This document shows, one piece after another, positions 1 through 11,668 of a stretch of DNA of 33,114 nucleotides. How positions within the stretch are numbered: position 1 is the first letter of the stretch; every line of letters starts with the position of its first letter. This DNA comes from CAYMRB01 sp964392615 (GTDB lineage Bacteria; Planctomycetota; UBA8108): contig CAYMRB010000053.1 in the NCBI GenBank assembly GCA_964392615.1, forward strand, positions 1-33,114. The letters are read 5' to 3'. Both the position numbers and the translations under genes were made by a program. The notes below the pieces were generated by a model. That model was not told where the DNA came from, made no database searches, and saw only the letters and a program-made list of their open reading frames with translations.

Positions 1-1
1 G

Positions 2-235
2 GGCTTCGGCGGCGACGGTGGCAAGGCGTCCATGGAGAAACGAGCTCCGGGACAAGCGACGGGCAAGACGGGCCGCGTGCTGCCCGAGGAGTTCCGCCAG
101 GGGCTGGACGTCTACTTCGACGCGATGGAAGGCAAGACTCCGCGTGTCCGTCGAGAGCGCGAAGAGCGTTCGCGGCGACGCGAAGGAGATGGAGCAGGCG
201 GTGACGAGAGACGCGAGAGGGACCGCCGTGAGTAG
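2..235 (+). CDS. C-terminal end of an unidentified protein (5' truncated)
   Basis: This reading frame is open from the left edge of the window and stops at TAG. The visible 77 residues begin with a glycine-rich stretch (GFGGDGGKAS), continue with a short segment ending LPEEFRQGLDVYFDAMEG, and finish in a strongly charged Arg/Glu-rich tail. Segments of the type 'LPxxFRxxxxxYFxAL' end many planctomycete proteins located in MoxR/VWA/DUF4159-type gene clusters, but the domain that would identify this protein lies outside the window. The next gene starts with GTG inside the last codons of this one (8-base overlap), so the two are probably translationally coupled. The frame is real rather than a shadow because it carries this recognisable tail and because the following gene has its own signal peptide starting exactly at the overlap. 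Confidence 0.6.
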   Translation, partial: GFGGDGGKASMEKRAPGQATGKTGRVLPEEFRQGLDVYFDAMEGKTPRVRREREERSRRREGDGAGGDERRERDRRE

Positions 236-1301
236 ACCCTGGCCCCTGTTCCTGGTGGTCGTATCGCTCATGATCTTCGCGACGCCGCTCGTGCATGCAC
301 AGCGCTCCGCTCGCGACGGTGATCGCGTCCGCTACGGTCGCGGCGTCCCCGCGACGGTCCGGGTCATCAACGCGCGCAGCCTGAAGTACCTCGCCGCCAC
401 GCAGCAGGAGGACGGCAGCTGGCCGGGATCCCAGAGCGGCCCGGGAATCACGGGCATCTGCGTCATGGCGATGATGGCCAGCGGCGAGGACCCCGACTTC
501 GGCCCCTACGCGACCCACATCCGCCGAGCGCTGCGCCACATCATTCTCGACCAGAGCGGGACGACCGGCCACATCAGCGGTCCCGGCCACGGGCCGATGT
601 ACCACCACGGCTTCGCCACGCTGGCTCTGTCCGAGGCGTACGGCATGGTGGACGAGCGGCTGCTCTGGAAAGACAGCGCGGTGCCCGCGGAGAAACGACG
701 CACGATCGGCCAAGCGCTGGAGCTGGCCGTACGGTGCGCTCTGACCGCGCAGAAGAAGAACGCCTGGGGCGCCTGGCGCTACTCGCCCGACTCGAGCGAC
801 GCCGACACGACCGTGTCGGGAACCGTGCTGATGGGCCTCCTCGGCGCGCGCAACGCCGGCATCGAAGTGCCCGACGCCGCCGTCGAGAAGGCGCTGGCCT
901 TCTTCCGCACCAGCACGATGCGAGACGGAAGCGTCTCGTATCAGCCCGCCCAGAGTCACGGCGACGGCATCACGCGAACCGCGATCGCCACGCTGGTCTA
1001 CGCGATCGGCAAGCGCAAGGACACGGCCCAGTACCGGGCCGCCGCCGACTCGATCAAGAGGCGCATGGATCAGGAAGTGAACAGCCACCCGCGCTACTAC
1101 CTCTACTACATGGCCCAGGCCCTGTTTCAGAGCGACCTCGAGGCGTGGAAGACCTGGAACCGGCGAACCGCCGATCGGCTCAGGAAGACGCAGAACGACG
1201 ATGGCAGCTTCTCGAGCTCTCGTGGCAAGCCCTACGGCACGGGGATGTCCGTCCTCGCGCTGGCGCTCAACTATCGATTGCTGCCGGTGTACGAAAGATG
1301 A
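228..1301 (+). CDS. Exported prenyltransferase/squalene-oxidase-repeat protein (terpene-cyclase-like alpha/alpha barrel)
   Basis: The protein has 357 residues when started at GTG 228. That start gives a textbook signal peptide (basic start, hydrophobic core LFLVVVSLMIFATPLV, cleavage near HAQ) and has an AGAGGGA ribosome site just upstream; the longer upstream extension is low-complexity and is rejected. The mature part has repeated QW-like motifs of the squalene-cyclase/prenyltransferase fold: QQEDGSWPG near the N-terminus, a middle WGAWRYSPDSSDADTTVSGT segment, and QNDDGSFSSS near the C-terminus, each followed by a small-residue-rich helix. The cyclase acid motif DxDD is not present, so an actual terpene cyclase activity is unlikely. 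Exported single-barrel proteins of this kind are common in planctomycetes and their role is unknown. It overlaps the next gene by 4 bases (ATGA). Confidence 0.85.
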   Translation: MSRPWPLFLVVVSLMIFATPLVHAQRSARDGDRVRYGRGVPATVRVINARSLKYLAATQQEDGSWPGSQSGPGITGICVMAMMASGEDPDFGPYATHIRRALRHIILDQSGTTGHISGPGHGPMYHHGFATLALSEAYGMVDERLLWKDSAVPAEKRRTIGQALELAVRCALTAQKKNAWGAWRYSPDSSDADTTVSGTVLMGLLGARNAGIEVPDAAVEKALAFFRTSTMRDGSVSYQPAQSHGDGITRTAIATLVYAIGKRKDTAQYRAAADSIKRRMDQEVNSHPRYYLYYMAQALFQSDLEAWKTWNRRTADRLRKTQNDDGSFSSSRGKPYGTGMSVLALALNYRLLPVYER

Positions 1302-3487
1302 CCCCGCAGAACACGACGCGCTGGAATCCGACGCTCGCAGCGCTTCGCGTCGCAGCCTTGGCGGCTCTTTGGGGCGCCGCGACGCACGCCGACGAGCCGA
1401 CCGCGTTCCTGCATTGGAAGAACGGCGACGTCCTCCCCGGCAGGATGCTCGACAGCGGGCCCCATCAGGTGCGTTGGGCCGCTCCGCAGTTCGCGGATGA
1501 CCTTCGGGTCGACAGAGCGGCGTTGGACTCGATTCTCTTCCCCAAGCAGCCCGTATCTCCGGCAGGCACGTTTCGCGTCGCCACGACGTCGGGCGACGTC
1601 TGGACGGCGGACTTGATCGGCTCGGACGACGATGCGCTCGCCTTCTCCAGCGAACGTTTCGGCCGGTTCCGCATCCGGCGACACGCGATCGCCTCGCTCA
1701 GCCGGCGCGAGCATCCCGATCTCCTCTTCGACGTGTCTCGACTTCAGGTGGGCTACGAGATCGACCGAGCGACGACGTCCGGCGACGACGCCGGTGACGG
1801 CTGGCGGCGCGATTCCAGCGGTCGCCCGATGACGGACCTCGCCAAGGCGAGCATCTTCCGCTCGCTCGAGTTGCCGCAACGCTTCGAGATCGATCTCGAG
1901 CTCGCCTCTACCGAGAGCCCGCGGTTCGTGTTCGCGCTCGGTCGAGACCAGGCCCGGGCGCTGCGACTGGAGACCAGGGATGACGAGCTGGTCGCGATTC
2001 AAGACGCGCTCTTCGAGCCGGTGTCGACGATCGACAAGGACCAGCGCGACGTCCGGTTGCGAATCGCGTTCGACGGCGTGTCGAACGTCCTGCAGGTCTT
2101 CGACGCGACCGGTCGTCAGCTCGTCAAGCTGGACGGCGTCCGTGCGGCGACGGACGCCCCGGGCATCTTCATCCGCAGCCGCGGCAAGGACCTGACGATC
2201 CGTCGCCTGCACGTCTACCGTCAGCGCAACGTGGCCCCGGCCCAGCAGGTAGATCCGTCCAGACCGCGCGTCCGCTTCGTCGACGGGTCGATCGTCTACG
2301 GCCGCTTGTTCGTCGGCGAAGGCGACGCCTACGTCCTGGAATCGAACGGGACGCGACGCGGCGTCGATCTGCAGCTAGTCGACCGCATCGCGCGACCCGA
2401 TGTCCGAATGGCTCGGGCCACGGAAGGCGTCGAGCTGACCTACGGCGATGGTGCGATCGTGCGCGGTCGACTCGAGAGGCTGAGTGCCGATCGCATCACC
2501 TTGCGCACGGCGTACGCGGAAGCGCCGTTGAGGTGCGCTCTGGAGGGAGCGACCGTATTGAAGCTGGCTCGCCCTGAGCCCGGCGGGGTATCGGCAGGGC
2601 CCGACGAAGGCGACGACCTCCTGTCCTTCTCGTCGGGTCGCGTGCGTGGGCGGCTCACCTTCGGCGCCGTCGGCTCGCCGCTGGGCTGGAAGCCCGAAGG
2701 GGCCGTCGAACCAGTACGGCTCGCGGCCCGCGAGGTGGCCGACGTGGAGCGTAGTGACGAGCACGTGTTGCGGGTACGGACCTTCGACATCGCAGAGTTT
2801 CCCCACGTGCTGTTCTTGAAGAGCGGCGAGGTGATTCCGTGTCGGGTCGAATCGTACGACGAGAAGGCCGCGGCCTTTCGGTCGCCGTTCATCAGTGGGC
2901 GGAGCCTGGACACGGCCCACGTCAGAGGCATCCGGTTCTCGGGCGAGACGCAAGGCGGGGATGGCGAGCAACCCGTCGCCGTCGACCGTGCACGATTGGC
3001 GCGTGCGCTGACTGTTCCGCGCATGTATCGCGACAACCCGCCGAGACACCTCCTCGTCGGAAAGAACGGCGATCTGAAGCGGGGCAACCTGCTGAGCATC
3101 AGGGGCCATACAGTGCGGTTCGAATCCAAGTTGCGAGAGCTGCCCCTCCCGCTCGACCGCATCGCGGGCGTCGTCGACGTCAGCAGGCCGGGCGACGATG
3201 CGAACGAGGCTGCGGCCGTCGCCCCCCCTCCTGAAGGCGAGGTCCGCGCGATCTTGGGGGCCGGCTGGCGCCTCGTCTTCGAGCCCGTGGAGTCGAGGGA
3301 CGGCAAGCTCCTCGGCCGTTCCATGATCTACGGAGAGCTGTCGATCCCGACCGCGGCGATCCGGCGTCTGCAGTTCGGCGATCTCGACGACGAGAGGTTC
3401 GAGGCCCTGTTCGCAGACTGGACCGTCCGTCCGGCGAAGGAGCCGGAGTGGCCGGAGCAGGAGGCGCACGGCCAGCCCGTCGAGTGA
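1298..3487 (+). CDS. Exported protein of repeated beta units with a central LamG/DUF1080-like domain
   Basis: The protein has 729 residues. The ATG overlaps the preceding stop codon (ATGA) and gives a plausible signal peptide (hydrophobic segment about residues 12-29, cleavage near THADE). I see about seven copies of a short beta unit with the pattern hydrophobic-x-x-GD-x-V/L-x-G-R/x-L/M: for example WKNGDVLPGRM near residue 40, then FVDGSIVYGRL, LTYGDGAIVRGRL, FSSGRVRGRL, FLKSGEVIPCRV and VGKNGDLKRGNL. Each is followed by a strand ending in a phrase such as VDRIARP or VRGIRFS. The centre (roughly residues 145-320) reads as a concanavalin-like sandwich of the LamG/DUF1080 type (FEIDLELAS, then RLRIAFDGVSNVLQVFDATG). 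No catalytic motif is visible. Function is unknown; an extracellular binding or structural role is inferred from export and repetition. Confidence 0.8.
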   Translation: MTPQNTTRWNPTLAALRVAALAALWGAATHADEPTAFLHWKNGDVLPGRMLDSGPHQVRWAAPQFADDLRVDRAALDSILFPKQPVSPAGTFRVATTSGDVWTADLIGSDDDALAFSSERFGRFRIRRHAIASLSRREHPDLLFDVSRLQVGYEIDRATTSGDDAGDGWRRDSSGRPMTDLAKASIFRSLELPQRFEIDLELASTESPRFVFALGRDQARALRLETRDDELVAIQDALFEPVSTIDKDQRDVRLRIAFDGVSNVLQVFDATGRQLVKLDGVRAATDAPGIFIRSRGKDLTIRRLHVYRQRNVAPAQQVDPSRPRVRFVDGSIVYGRLFVGEGDAYVLESNGTRRGVDLQLVDRIARPDVRMARATEGVELTYGDGAIVRGRLERLSADRITLRTAYAEAPLRCALEGATVLKLARPEPGGVSAGPDEGDDLLSFSSGRVRGRLTFGAVGSPLGWKPEGAVEPVRLAAREVADVERSDEHVLRVRTFDIAEFPHVLFLKSGEVIPCRVESYDEKAAAFRSPFISGRSLDTAHVRGIRFSGETQGGDGEQPVAVDRARLARALTVPRMYRDNPPRHLLVGKNGDLKRGNLLSIRGHTVRFESKLRELPLPLDRIAGVVDVSRPGDDANEAAAVAPPPEGEVRAILGAGWRLVFEPVESRDGKLLGRSMIYGELSIPTAAIRRLQFGDLDDERFEALFADWTVRPAKEPEWPEQEAHGQPVE

Positions 3488-3624
3488 GCAGGCGGCGCTC
3501 GAGTAGCGCAACCAGCCGATTCCGCGGCACCTGTCGGTGCGCAGCCTACTGTGGATGAAGGTCCGTGCTCGTTCCGGCCGTGGAGCGGACGCTTCGCCTG
3601 CTCGGATTCCAGGCGGGAGCCGAA

Positions 3625-3630
3625 TAGAAT
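3625..3630 (+). promoter_or_regulatory. Candidate -10 element (TAGAAT)
   Basis: A TAGAAT hexamer, a 5/6 match to the sigma-70 -10 box, stands in the 175-base gap before the HEAT-repeat gene and would give a 5' leader of about 25 bases containing its GGGAGG ribosome site. No convincing -35 box is seen at 16-18 bases upstream. Confidence 0.3.
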
Positions 3631-3662
3631 CTAGGAGATTCCCCCGCTAACGGGAGGCCGGC

Positions 3663-5591
3663 ATGAAAAAGACGGTATTCTCCATACTCCTGTCCGCCTG
3701 CTTCTTCCTCGGATCGCTCGTCGGCTACTTCGCGGGCGCTTCGGGGCTCCTGCGAGAATCGACTGACGATCGGTCTGCACAAGAAGGGGCTGCCTCGAAC
3801 GCGAGCCGAGTCGCCAGGATCTCTCCACGGCCACGCGGTGCGGATCGCCCGCCCGGCCGTTCGGAGCGACCGCGAAAGGAGCCTGGGCGGGACCACGAAA
3901 AGTTCGGCAAGGACAACCCGTTCCGCGACCAGGCGCCGTCCGAGATCCTCGCGGTCCTGAACGCTTCCCGGCACGGCCGCGGAGAGCGGTTCGAGCAGGC
4001 CATGGAGGCCATGCGAGAGCTGGTTCGCAAGGACCCGCTGGCCGCCGCCCCGCTCCTCGCCGAGATTCGCAACCAGCGCGCCATGCACGGACTCTGCCAT
4101 GCGCTGGCCCGCAACGGTGGCCCGGAGGGAATCCGCGCCGTGATGGACTTCGTGCTGTCCGGCGAGGGCAATGTGCACCTGCGAGGCGAAGCGATCGGCG
4201 CGCTCGGATCGCTGCCGCCCGAGCTGAGCGAGCTGGCGAGCGCCGGCCTCGAGGAGCTGATGACGCAGTCGTTGCCGAGAGAGCTGCAGCACCGCCTCTG
4301 CCATGCGTACGGCGAGAACAGCGGGGACAGCGCTCTTCCGGATCTCGTCTCCCTTCTCGGCGCGGAGAACTGTCGCATCCGGCCGGAGGTGATCGTCAAC
4401 ACCCTCGACCGCTTCGCCAGGCCGGAACACCAGGAGCAGCTTCTCGCGCTCTTGGACGAAGGATCGATGACCAGCGACATGCAGCGCGGCCTGCTGCGCG
4501 CTCTCGCCAGCTCGGCCGAGGACGGCAATGTGCTGCTCGACCTGTTGGAGAACCCGCGCGACGGGGTCTCTCAACGCGTCCTGGCCGAGACTCTCGCCGA
4601 CGTGGCCGATCGCGGCGGACTGGACGAGACGAGGCTCCTCGAGGCCCTGGAGTTCGACATGGACGCCCGCGTGCGCCGCAACCTCGCCCGCGCGCTTGTG
4701 AAGAGCGGCGGCGATGACGTGATGGACCGCCTGCTGGAGCTCGCTGCGGATGAGAGCTCGGGCATCGACGTCGACAGCCTCGGTGCGGCGCTGGCCGAGG
4801 CCGGTGGCCAGGAGATGATTCCCGCGATGGTCGACATGATCCGCGACGTCACGAGCTGGGACTCCGCGCACCGACTCGCCCGCTCCGTCGTCGAGGCTGG
4901 CGGTCGAGACGGCGTCGAGGCGTTGATGGATCTCTTGGAGCAGGGACGGCTCTCGGAGGAGCGGATGCGTCCGCTGTGCGAGGTCCTCGCGAACGCCGGC
5001 ACTCCCGCGGACGCGAACCGGCTTTTCGAGCACGTGGGCGGCGTTCACAGATGGGACGACGCACGCGCTCTGATCGAGTCGGCGTACCGACTCGACAGCC
5101 AAGCCGGCCTGGATCGCTGCCTGGAGCTCGCGACCGCGGCGGAGTCGGGAGAGGTGCGGGCGGCCGCCGTCGACGTGCTCGCTCGCGAGGCGCGCGGGCA
5201 GCGCATGCCCGAGCTGCTCGACGCGCTCGGCCGGGAGGACCATGGCCGCGCGCAGTGGCATCTGGCTCAGGCGATCTACCTGGGAGGCGACGAAGGCGTT
5301 CAGCAGCTGACGGACTTCTTCGCGCGGGACTCGAACGTCGGACGGCGCCACGCGATGATCGACGCCGTCGGCCGGCTCGACGATTCCGATCGAACGCCCT
5401 TTCTCTCCCAGGCGCTCCAGACCGCGACGGATCCCAGAGTGCGCCACCACGCTGCGGAGGTCCTGGCGCGCATCGGCGATGAGACGGCCCTGGCGGCACT
5501 CCGCCAGGCGATGCAGAGGGCGACCGATCCGGAGCTGCAGCAGGCGCTGGCCGGACATCTCGGTCGCGCTCAGCGGCAGCGTGACGAGTAG
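3663..5591 (+). CDS. Membrane-anchored HEAT-repeat protein
   Basis: The protein has 642 residues. ATG follows a GGGAGG ribosome site by about 8 bases. The N-terminus (KKTVFSILLSACFFLGSLVGYFAGA) is a single hydrophobic segment with no clear signal-peptidase site, so it is probably a signal anchor. Residues of about 30-85 are a basic, disordered linker. From about residue 90 to the end the sequence is a continuous series of paired helices of about 30 residues with the HEAT/PBS-lyase pattern (for example 'RGEAIGALGSLPPELSEL', 'QRVLAETLADVADRGG', 'RVRHHAAEVLARIGDETAL'). HEAT solenoids bind other proteins; no enzyme motif is present. The oxidoreductase gene begins 17 bases downstream, so co-transcription with the operon that follows is possible, but its function is not obviously related. 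Confidence 0.85.
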   Translation: MKKTVFSILLSACFFLGSLVGYFAGASGLLRESTDDRSAQEGAASNASRVARISPRPRGADRPPGRSERPRKEPGRDHEKFGKDNPFRDQAPSEILAVLNASRHGRGERFEQAMEAMRELVRKDPLAAAPLLAEIRNQRAMHGLCHALARNGGPEGIRAVMDFVLSGEGNVHLRGEAIGALGSLPPELSELASAGLEELMTQSLPRELQHRLCHAYGENSGDSALPDLVSLLGAENCRIRPEVIVNTLDRFARPEHQEQLLALLDEGSMTSDMQRGLLRALASSAEDGNVLLDLLENPRDGVSQRVLAETLADVADRGGLDETRLLEALEFDMDARVRRNLARALVKSGGDDVMDRLLELAADESSGIDVDSLGAALAEAGGQEMIPAMVDMIRDVTSWDSAHRLARSVVEAGGRDGVEALMDLLEQGRLSEERMRPLCEVLANAGTPADANRLFEHVGGVHRWDDARALIESAYRLDSQAGLDRCLELATAAESGEVRAAAVDVLAREARGQRMPELLDALGREDHGRAQWHLAQAIYLGGDEGVQQLTDFFARDSNVGRRHAMIDAVGRLDDSDRTPFLSQALQTATDPRVRHHAAEVLARIGDETALAALRQAMQRATDPELQQALAGHLGRAQRQRDE

Positions 5592-5608
5592 AGACGAGGA
5601 GATCGGGA

Positions 5609-6934
5609 ATGAAAGAGACGCGACGCACGCGACGCGAATTTCTGCGCGCCGCAGCGAGCCTGGCCACGATCTCGATCGCGCCACGCCACGTGCTGGGCGG
5701 CGCCGGTACCACCGCCGCGAGCGACAAGCTCGACATCGCCGTTCTCGGCGTCGGAGGCCGAGGCAACAAGCTGCTCGACGATCTCACCCACCAGAACATC
5801 GTCGCTCTCTGCGACGTGGACTCGAAGTACGCAGCGCCGGCCTTCGAGCGGTTTCCCCGTGCGAAGAAGTACGAAGACTACCGCCGCATGCTCGATCGCG
5901 AGGAGAAGAGCATCGACGCGATCGTCGTGGCGACGACCGACCACACGCACATCCCCATCAGCATGATGGCGCTGAAGAGGGGCAAGCACTGCTACTGCGA
6001 AAAACCGCTCGGCCACAACATCCACGAGGTGCGCGCGGTCACCGAGCTCGCGAGGAAGAGCGGCCTGGCCACGCAGCTCGGAACGGGAGCGCACTCCGGA
6101 TCCAATTACCGCAGCATGGTCGTGATGATCCGAGCTGGCGTCATCGGCAAGGTGCGCGAGGTCCATGCCTGGTGTGATCAAGCGTGGCCGCCCGGCGATC
6201 GTCCGAAGCACGGTCCTCCCGTTCCGAAGAGCCTGAACTGGGACCTGTGGCTCGGCCCGGCGCCGGTGCGACCGTACCACCCGACATACCATCCGAAGGG
6301 CTGGCGCTCGTGGTGGGACTTCGGCAACGGGCGGCTGGGCGACATGGGCTGCCACATGATCGACCTGCCGTTCTCCGCGCTCGACTTGAAGTATCCGCTG
6401 ACGGTCGAGACGCGCGGTCCGAAGCCGCACGAGGAGAGCGTGCCGGGCTGGCTGATCAGCAAGTGGACGTTTCCCGCGCGTGGCGAGCTGCCGCCCGTCG
6501 ACATCACGTGGTACGACGGCAACAAGCGGCCGCCGCTGCAGATCGAGCACGGCATGCCGGACTTCAAGGAGGGCGTGCTGTTCGTCGGAGAGAAGGGCAT
6601 GCTGATCGCGGACTACGGCCGCTTCAAGCTCTACCCCGAGGAGAAGTTCGCCGCCGTGCGACGGCCTCGACTCCCTCCGATGCCCCTCGCCCCCGGCGGG
6701 CAATCGGGAACGAGCGGTCACATGCAGGAGTGGATCAACGCCTGCAAGACGGGCGCCTCGACCGGGTGCGGCTTCGACTACTCCGGTCCGCTGACCGAGA
6801 CCGTGTTGCTCGGAACGGTCGGCTTCCGCGCCGGCCAGAAGCTAGAATGGGACGCGGAGAACATGAAGGTCACGAACTGCCCGAAGGCGAACCGGTACAC
6901 CCGACGGGAATACCGCAACGGCTGGGGGCTGTAG
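5609..6934 (+). CDS. Tat-exported Gfo/Idh/MocA-family oxidoreductase
   Basis: The 441-residue product starts with a twin-arginine signal (TRREFLRAA, Arg8-Arg9, followed by a hydrophobic stretch), so it is folded with its nicotinamide cofactor before export. A Rossmann nucleotide-binding loop is visible (AVLGVGGRG, residues 44-52), followed by the family EKP motif (131-133; lysine expected to be catalytic) and the C-domain phrase GDMGCHMID with His249 and Asp252. Family members oxidise or reduce sugars at C3 or at other hydroxyls with NAD(P). The gene directly downstream encodes a triple DUF1080 protein. DUF1080 proteins are linked to hydrolysis of 3-keto-glycosides, so an oxidation-then-cleavage partnership is a reasonable inference. 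The AGGAG ribosome site is at suitable spacing. A 6-bp hairpin lies in the 43-base gap to the next gene (6934-6948), without a T-tract. Confidence 0.92.
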   Translation: MKETRRTRREFLRAAASLATISIAPRHVLGGAGTTAASDKLDIAVLGVGGRGNKLLDDLTHQNIVALCDVDSKYAAPAFERFPRAKKYEDYRRMLDREEKSIDAIVVATTDHTHIPISMMALKRGKHCYCEKPLGHNIHEVRAVTELARKSGLATQLGTGAHSGSNYRSMVVMIRAGVIGKVREVHAWCDQAWPPGDRPKHGPPVPKSLNWDLWLGPAPVRPYHPTYHPKGWRSWWDFGNGRLGDMGCHMIDLPFSALDLKYPLTVETRGPKPHEESVPGWLISKWTFPARGELPPVDITWYDGNKRPPLQIEHGMPDFKEGVLFVGEKGMLIADYGRFKLYPEEKFAAVRRPRLPPMPLAPGGQSGTSGHMQEWINACKTGASTGCGFDYSGPLTETVLLGTVGFRAGQKLEWDAENMKVTNCPKANRYTRREYRNGWGL

Positions 6935-6977
6935 AGCGGAGACCGCTCCGCGGATACCTACGAGGGAGAGGGAATCG

Positions 6978-9229
6978 ATGCAGCGCGCAATACTCCTGTG
7001 CTGGTCCGTCGCCGCAACGCTCGCGGCGCACAGCGACGCCACAGCGGGCAATTGGTTCGACGGTTGGTACAACAGCGACAAGTGGGACCAGGCCGGCGAC
7101 GCCCTCCTCCGTGCGGGCAACCAAAGGCGCTTGGCGGGTACACACGGAGCCGAAGTCCTGATCAACGGCAAGGACGGCAAGTGCCCGAGCCTCGTCACGA
7201 AGCGTCGCGACTATCGCGATGTCGAGATCCACGTCGAGTTCCTGGTCGCGAAGGGCTCGAACTCCGGCGTGATCTTCCACGGCAACCACGAGATCCAGAT
7301 CCTCGACAGCTACGGCGTGAAGCAGCCCACGGGCGGCCACTGCGGCGGGGTCTACCCGCGAGCCACGAACGAGCCGACGTACCACCACATCGACGAGGGC
7401 TCTCCACCGAGGATCAACGCCGCCAAGCCGTCGGGCGAGTGGCAGACCTACGACATCATCTTCCAGGCGGCTCGTTTCGACGCGAGTGGCAAGAAGACCG
7501 CACATGCGAAGTTCGTGCGCGTCGTGCACAACGGCCAGCTGATCCAGGAGAACGTCGAGATGCCGTGGGCCCACGGCCCGAACTGGGATCGCAAGCAGTA
7601 CCCACGAGGTCCGATTATCCTCCAGGGCGACTACGGCCCGGTCGCCTTCCGCAACGTCCGCATTCGGGAGTGGAGCGCCGACGAGCCGCGCGCGCCGAAC
7701 GAGCCACCGCCCGGCTTCACCGCGCTGTTCAACGGCAAGGATCTGACCGGCTGGCGCGTCCACCCGAAGGTCCGGGAGATGTGGCAGATCGACGACGGCG
7801 TGCTCAAGTCGCACGGCCTCCTCGAGGAGTGGGGTGCGGATCTCGTCACCGAGAAGGAGTACCGCGACTACGTGCTGCTGGTCGACTTCCGCATGCCGGC
7901 GCTGTCCGATAGCGGCATCCACTTCCGCAATCTCGCTCCGGCGATGATCGGCAAGTTCGGCCACGCGGAGCAGTTCAACATCCGCTCGCGCGGCGGCATG
8001 GGACAGCTGGAGAGCTTCCACCACCTGCCCGACGGTATGAAGCTGACGAAGAATCAGCTGCCCCAAGTCAAGTACGTCGATCCCGAGATCGGCGTCTGGC
8101 ACACGATCCGGCTGACCGTCGTCGGCAAGAACGTGACGGCCGCACTCGACGGGAAGGTGATCATCGATCGCTTCGAGTACCCCGAGGGGATGCTCAGCAC
8201 GAAGCCGAATGCCATCCGCTTTCAGAAGCACCGCTTCACTCCCGGCGCCAAGCCCGGCGAGAGGAATCCGTGCCCGATCGAGTTCCGCAATATCTTCATC
8301 CAGGAGCTGAAGCCGCGCGGGCTGAACGTGCCACCGCCGGGCTTCACCGCGCTCTTCAACGGCAAGGACCTCACCGGCTGGCATACGCCGCCTCTCGTCA
8401 AGGAGTACTGGTCCATCGAGGACGGCGTGCTCAAGTCCCCCGGCCTGATCGAAAGCTGGGGCGCGAGTCTGGCGACGAAGAAGCACTATCGCGACTTCAT
8501 CCTGATGCTCGACTTCCGCATGCCGACGATCTCGGACAGCGGCATCAACTTCCGCCGGCTGATCCCGGAGATTCCCGGCTTCGGCGATATGGAGCAGTTC
8601 AATCTGCGCTCGCGGGGCGGCATGGGACACCTCGAGAGCTACTACTTCTTGCCGAAGGAGACCGCCGCGAAGATGGGGCTCGAGGAGAGCGAGAAGCCGC
8701 ACGTCCGACACATCGATCCGGAGGTCGGTGTCTGGCACACGGTCAAGCTGACCGTGCAGGGCCGCACGCTCTCGGCCGAGTACGACGGCGAGGTGCTCTA
8801 CGACCGCTTCGAGTACCACGATTGGATGCTCAATATGGAGCCGGCGCCGATCCGGCTGCAGAAGCACATCGTCGTGCACGGCGACAACCTCGGCGCGGAG
8901 AACGCGTGCCCGATCGAGTACCGCAACATCTTCATCCGGGCGCTCGACTCCGACGCGACCGTCAACTGGCCTCGCAAGCCTGCAACCACGAAGCGGCCGC
9001 GGCCGGCGAACGCCGAGCTGCTGGCGCGAGTCGACAAGACGAAGCTGCCCGCCGCATACGTGCCGGGCAAGCATCAAGACTACGTCGATCGGCGCATGGC
9101 AGGGCTGACGGACAAACAGCGAGGGAGGATCAGTCGGCTGTGGAAGGAGAAGCAGAGGATCGATCCCGACATGCCGAATCGGGGCTTCTCGTTCGTCCGG
9201 ATCATGGAATACGTGGCCGAGCACGAGAA

Positions 9230-9233
<4 letters not shown>
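6978..9233 (+). CDS. Exported protein with three tandem DUF1080 (3-keto-disaccharide hydrolase-like) domains
   Basis: The protein has 751 residues, with a signal peptide (about residues 1-24, hydrophobic LLCWSVAATLAA). Three DUF1080 beta-sandwiches follow: about 25-235, 247-445 and 455-655. The second and third each open with the same phrase PPPGFTALFNGKDLTGW and share EYW/MWxIxDGVLKS, FRMPxxSDSGIxFR, EQFNxRSRGGMGxLES, and GVWHTxxLTV; the first is more divergent (SNSGVIFHGNHEIQILDSYG). A basic tail of about 95 residues follows (a KRPRPA region, then charged helices). Most DUF1080 proteins have one or two domains, so three is unusual. Known members act on keto-sugars made by oxidoreductases such as the one upstream. 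Its stop overlaps the start of the sulfatase-esterase gene (ATGA), placing the three genes in one operon. Confidence 0.9.
7708..8943 (+). repeat. Intragenic duplication: two adjacent DUF1080 modules
   Basis: Bases about 7708-8303 and 8329-8943 encode neighbouring domains that start with the identical peptide PPPGFTALFNGKDLTGW and keep a common order of motifs to the end (CPIEFRNIFI and CPIEYRNIFI). This indicates duplication of one module inside the gene; nucleotide identity is visible but imperfect, so the event is not recent. Confidence 0.7.
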
Positions 9234-11656
<2,423 letters not shown>

Positions 11657-11668
11657 ACAGCCCGATCG

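Noticed and set aside
734..1297. A long N-terminal extension of the beta-repeat protein
   Set aside because: It is out of frame inside the squalene-cyclase-like gene; the coupled ATG at 1298 begins a signal peptide.
3546..5684. A 712-codon minus-strand open frame opposite the HEAT-repeat gene
   Set aside because: The plus-strand protein has a ribosome site, membrane anchor and regular HEAT repeats; the antisense frame has none of these.
6870..9224. A 784-codon minus-strand open frame opposite the DUF1080 gene
   Set aside because: Its repeats merely mirror the duplicated DUF1080 modules of the plus strand, and it has no start signals or recognisable domain.
8270..9229. A 320-residue N-terminal extension of the sulfatase-esterase
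   Set aside because: It overlaps the DUF1080 gene out of frame, and an ATG with a proper signal peptide lies at 9230.
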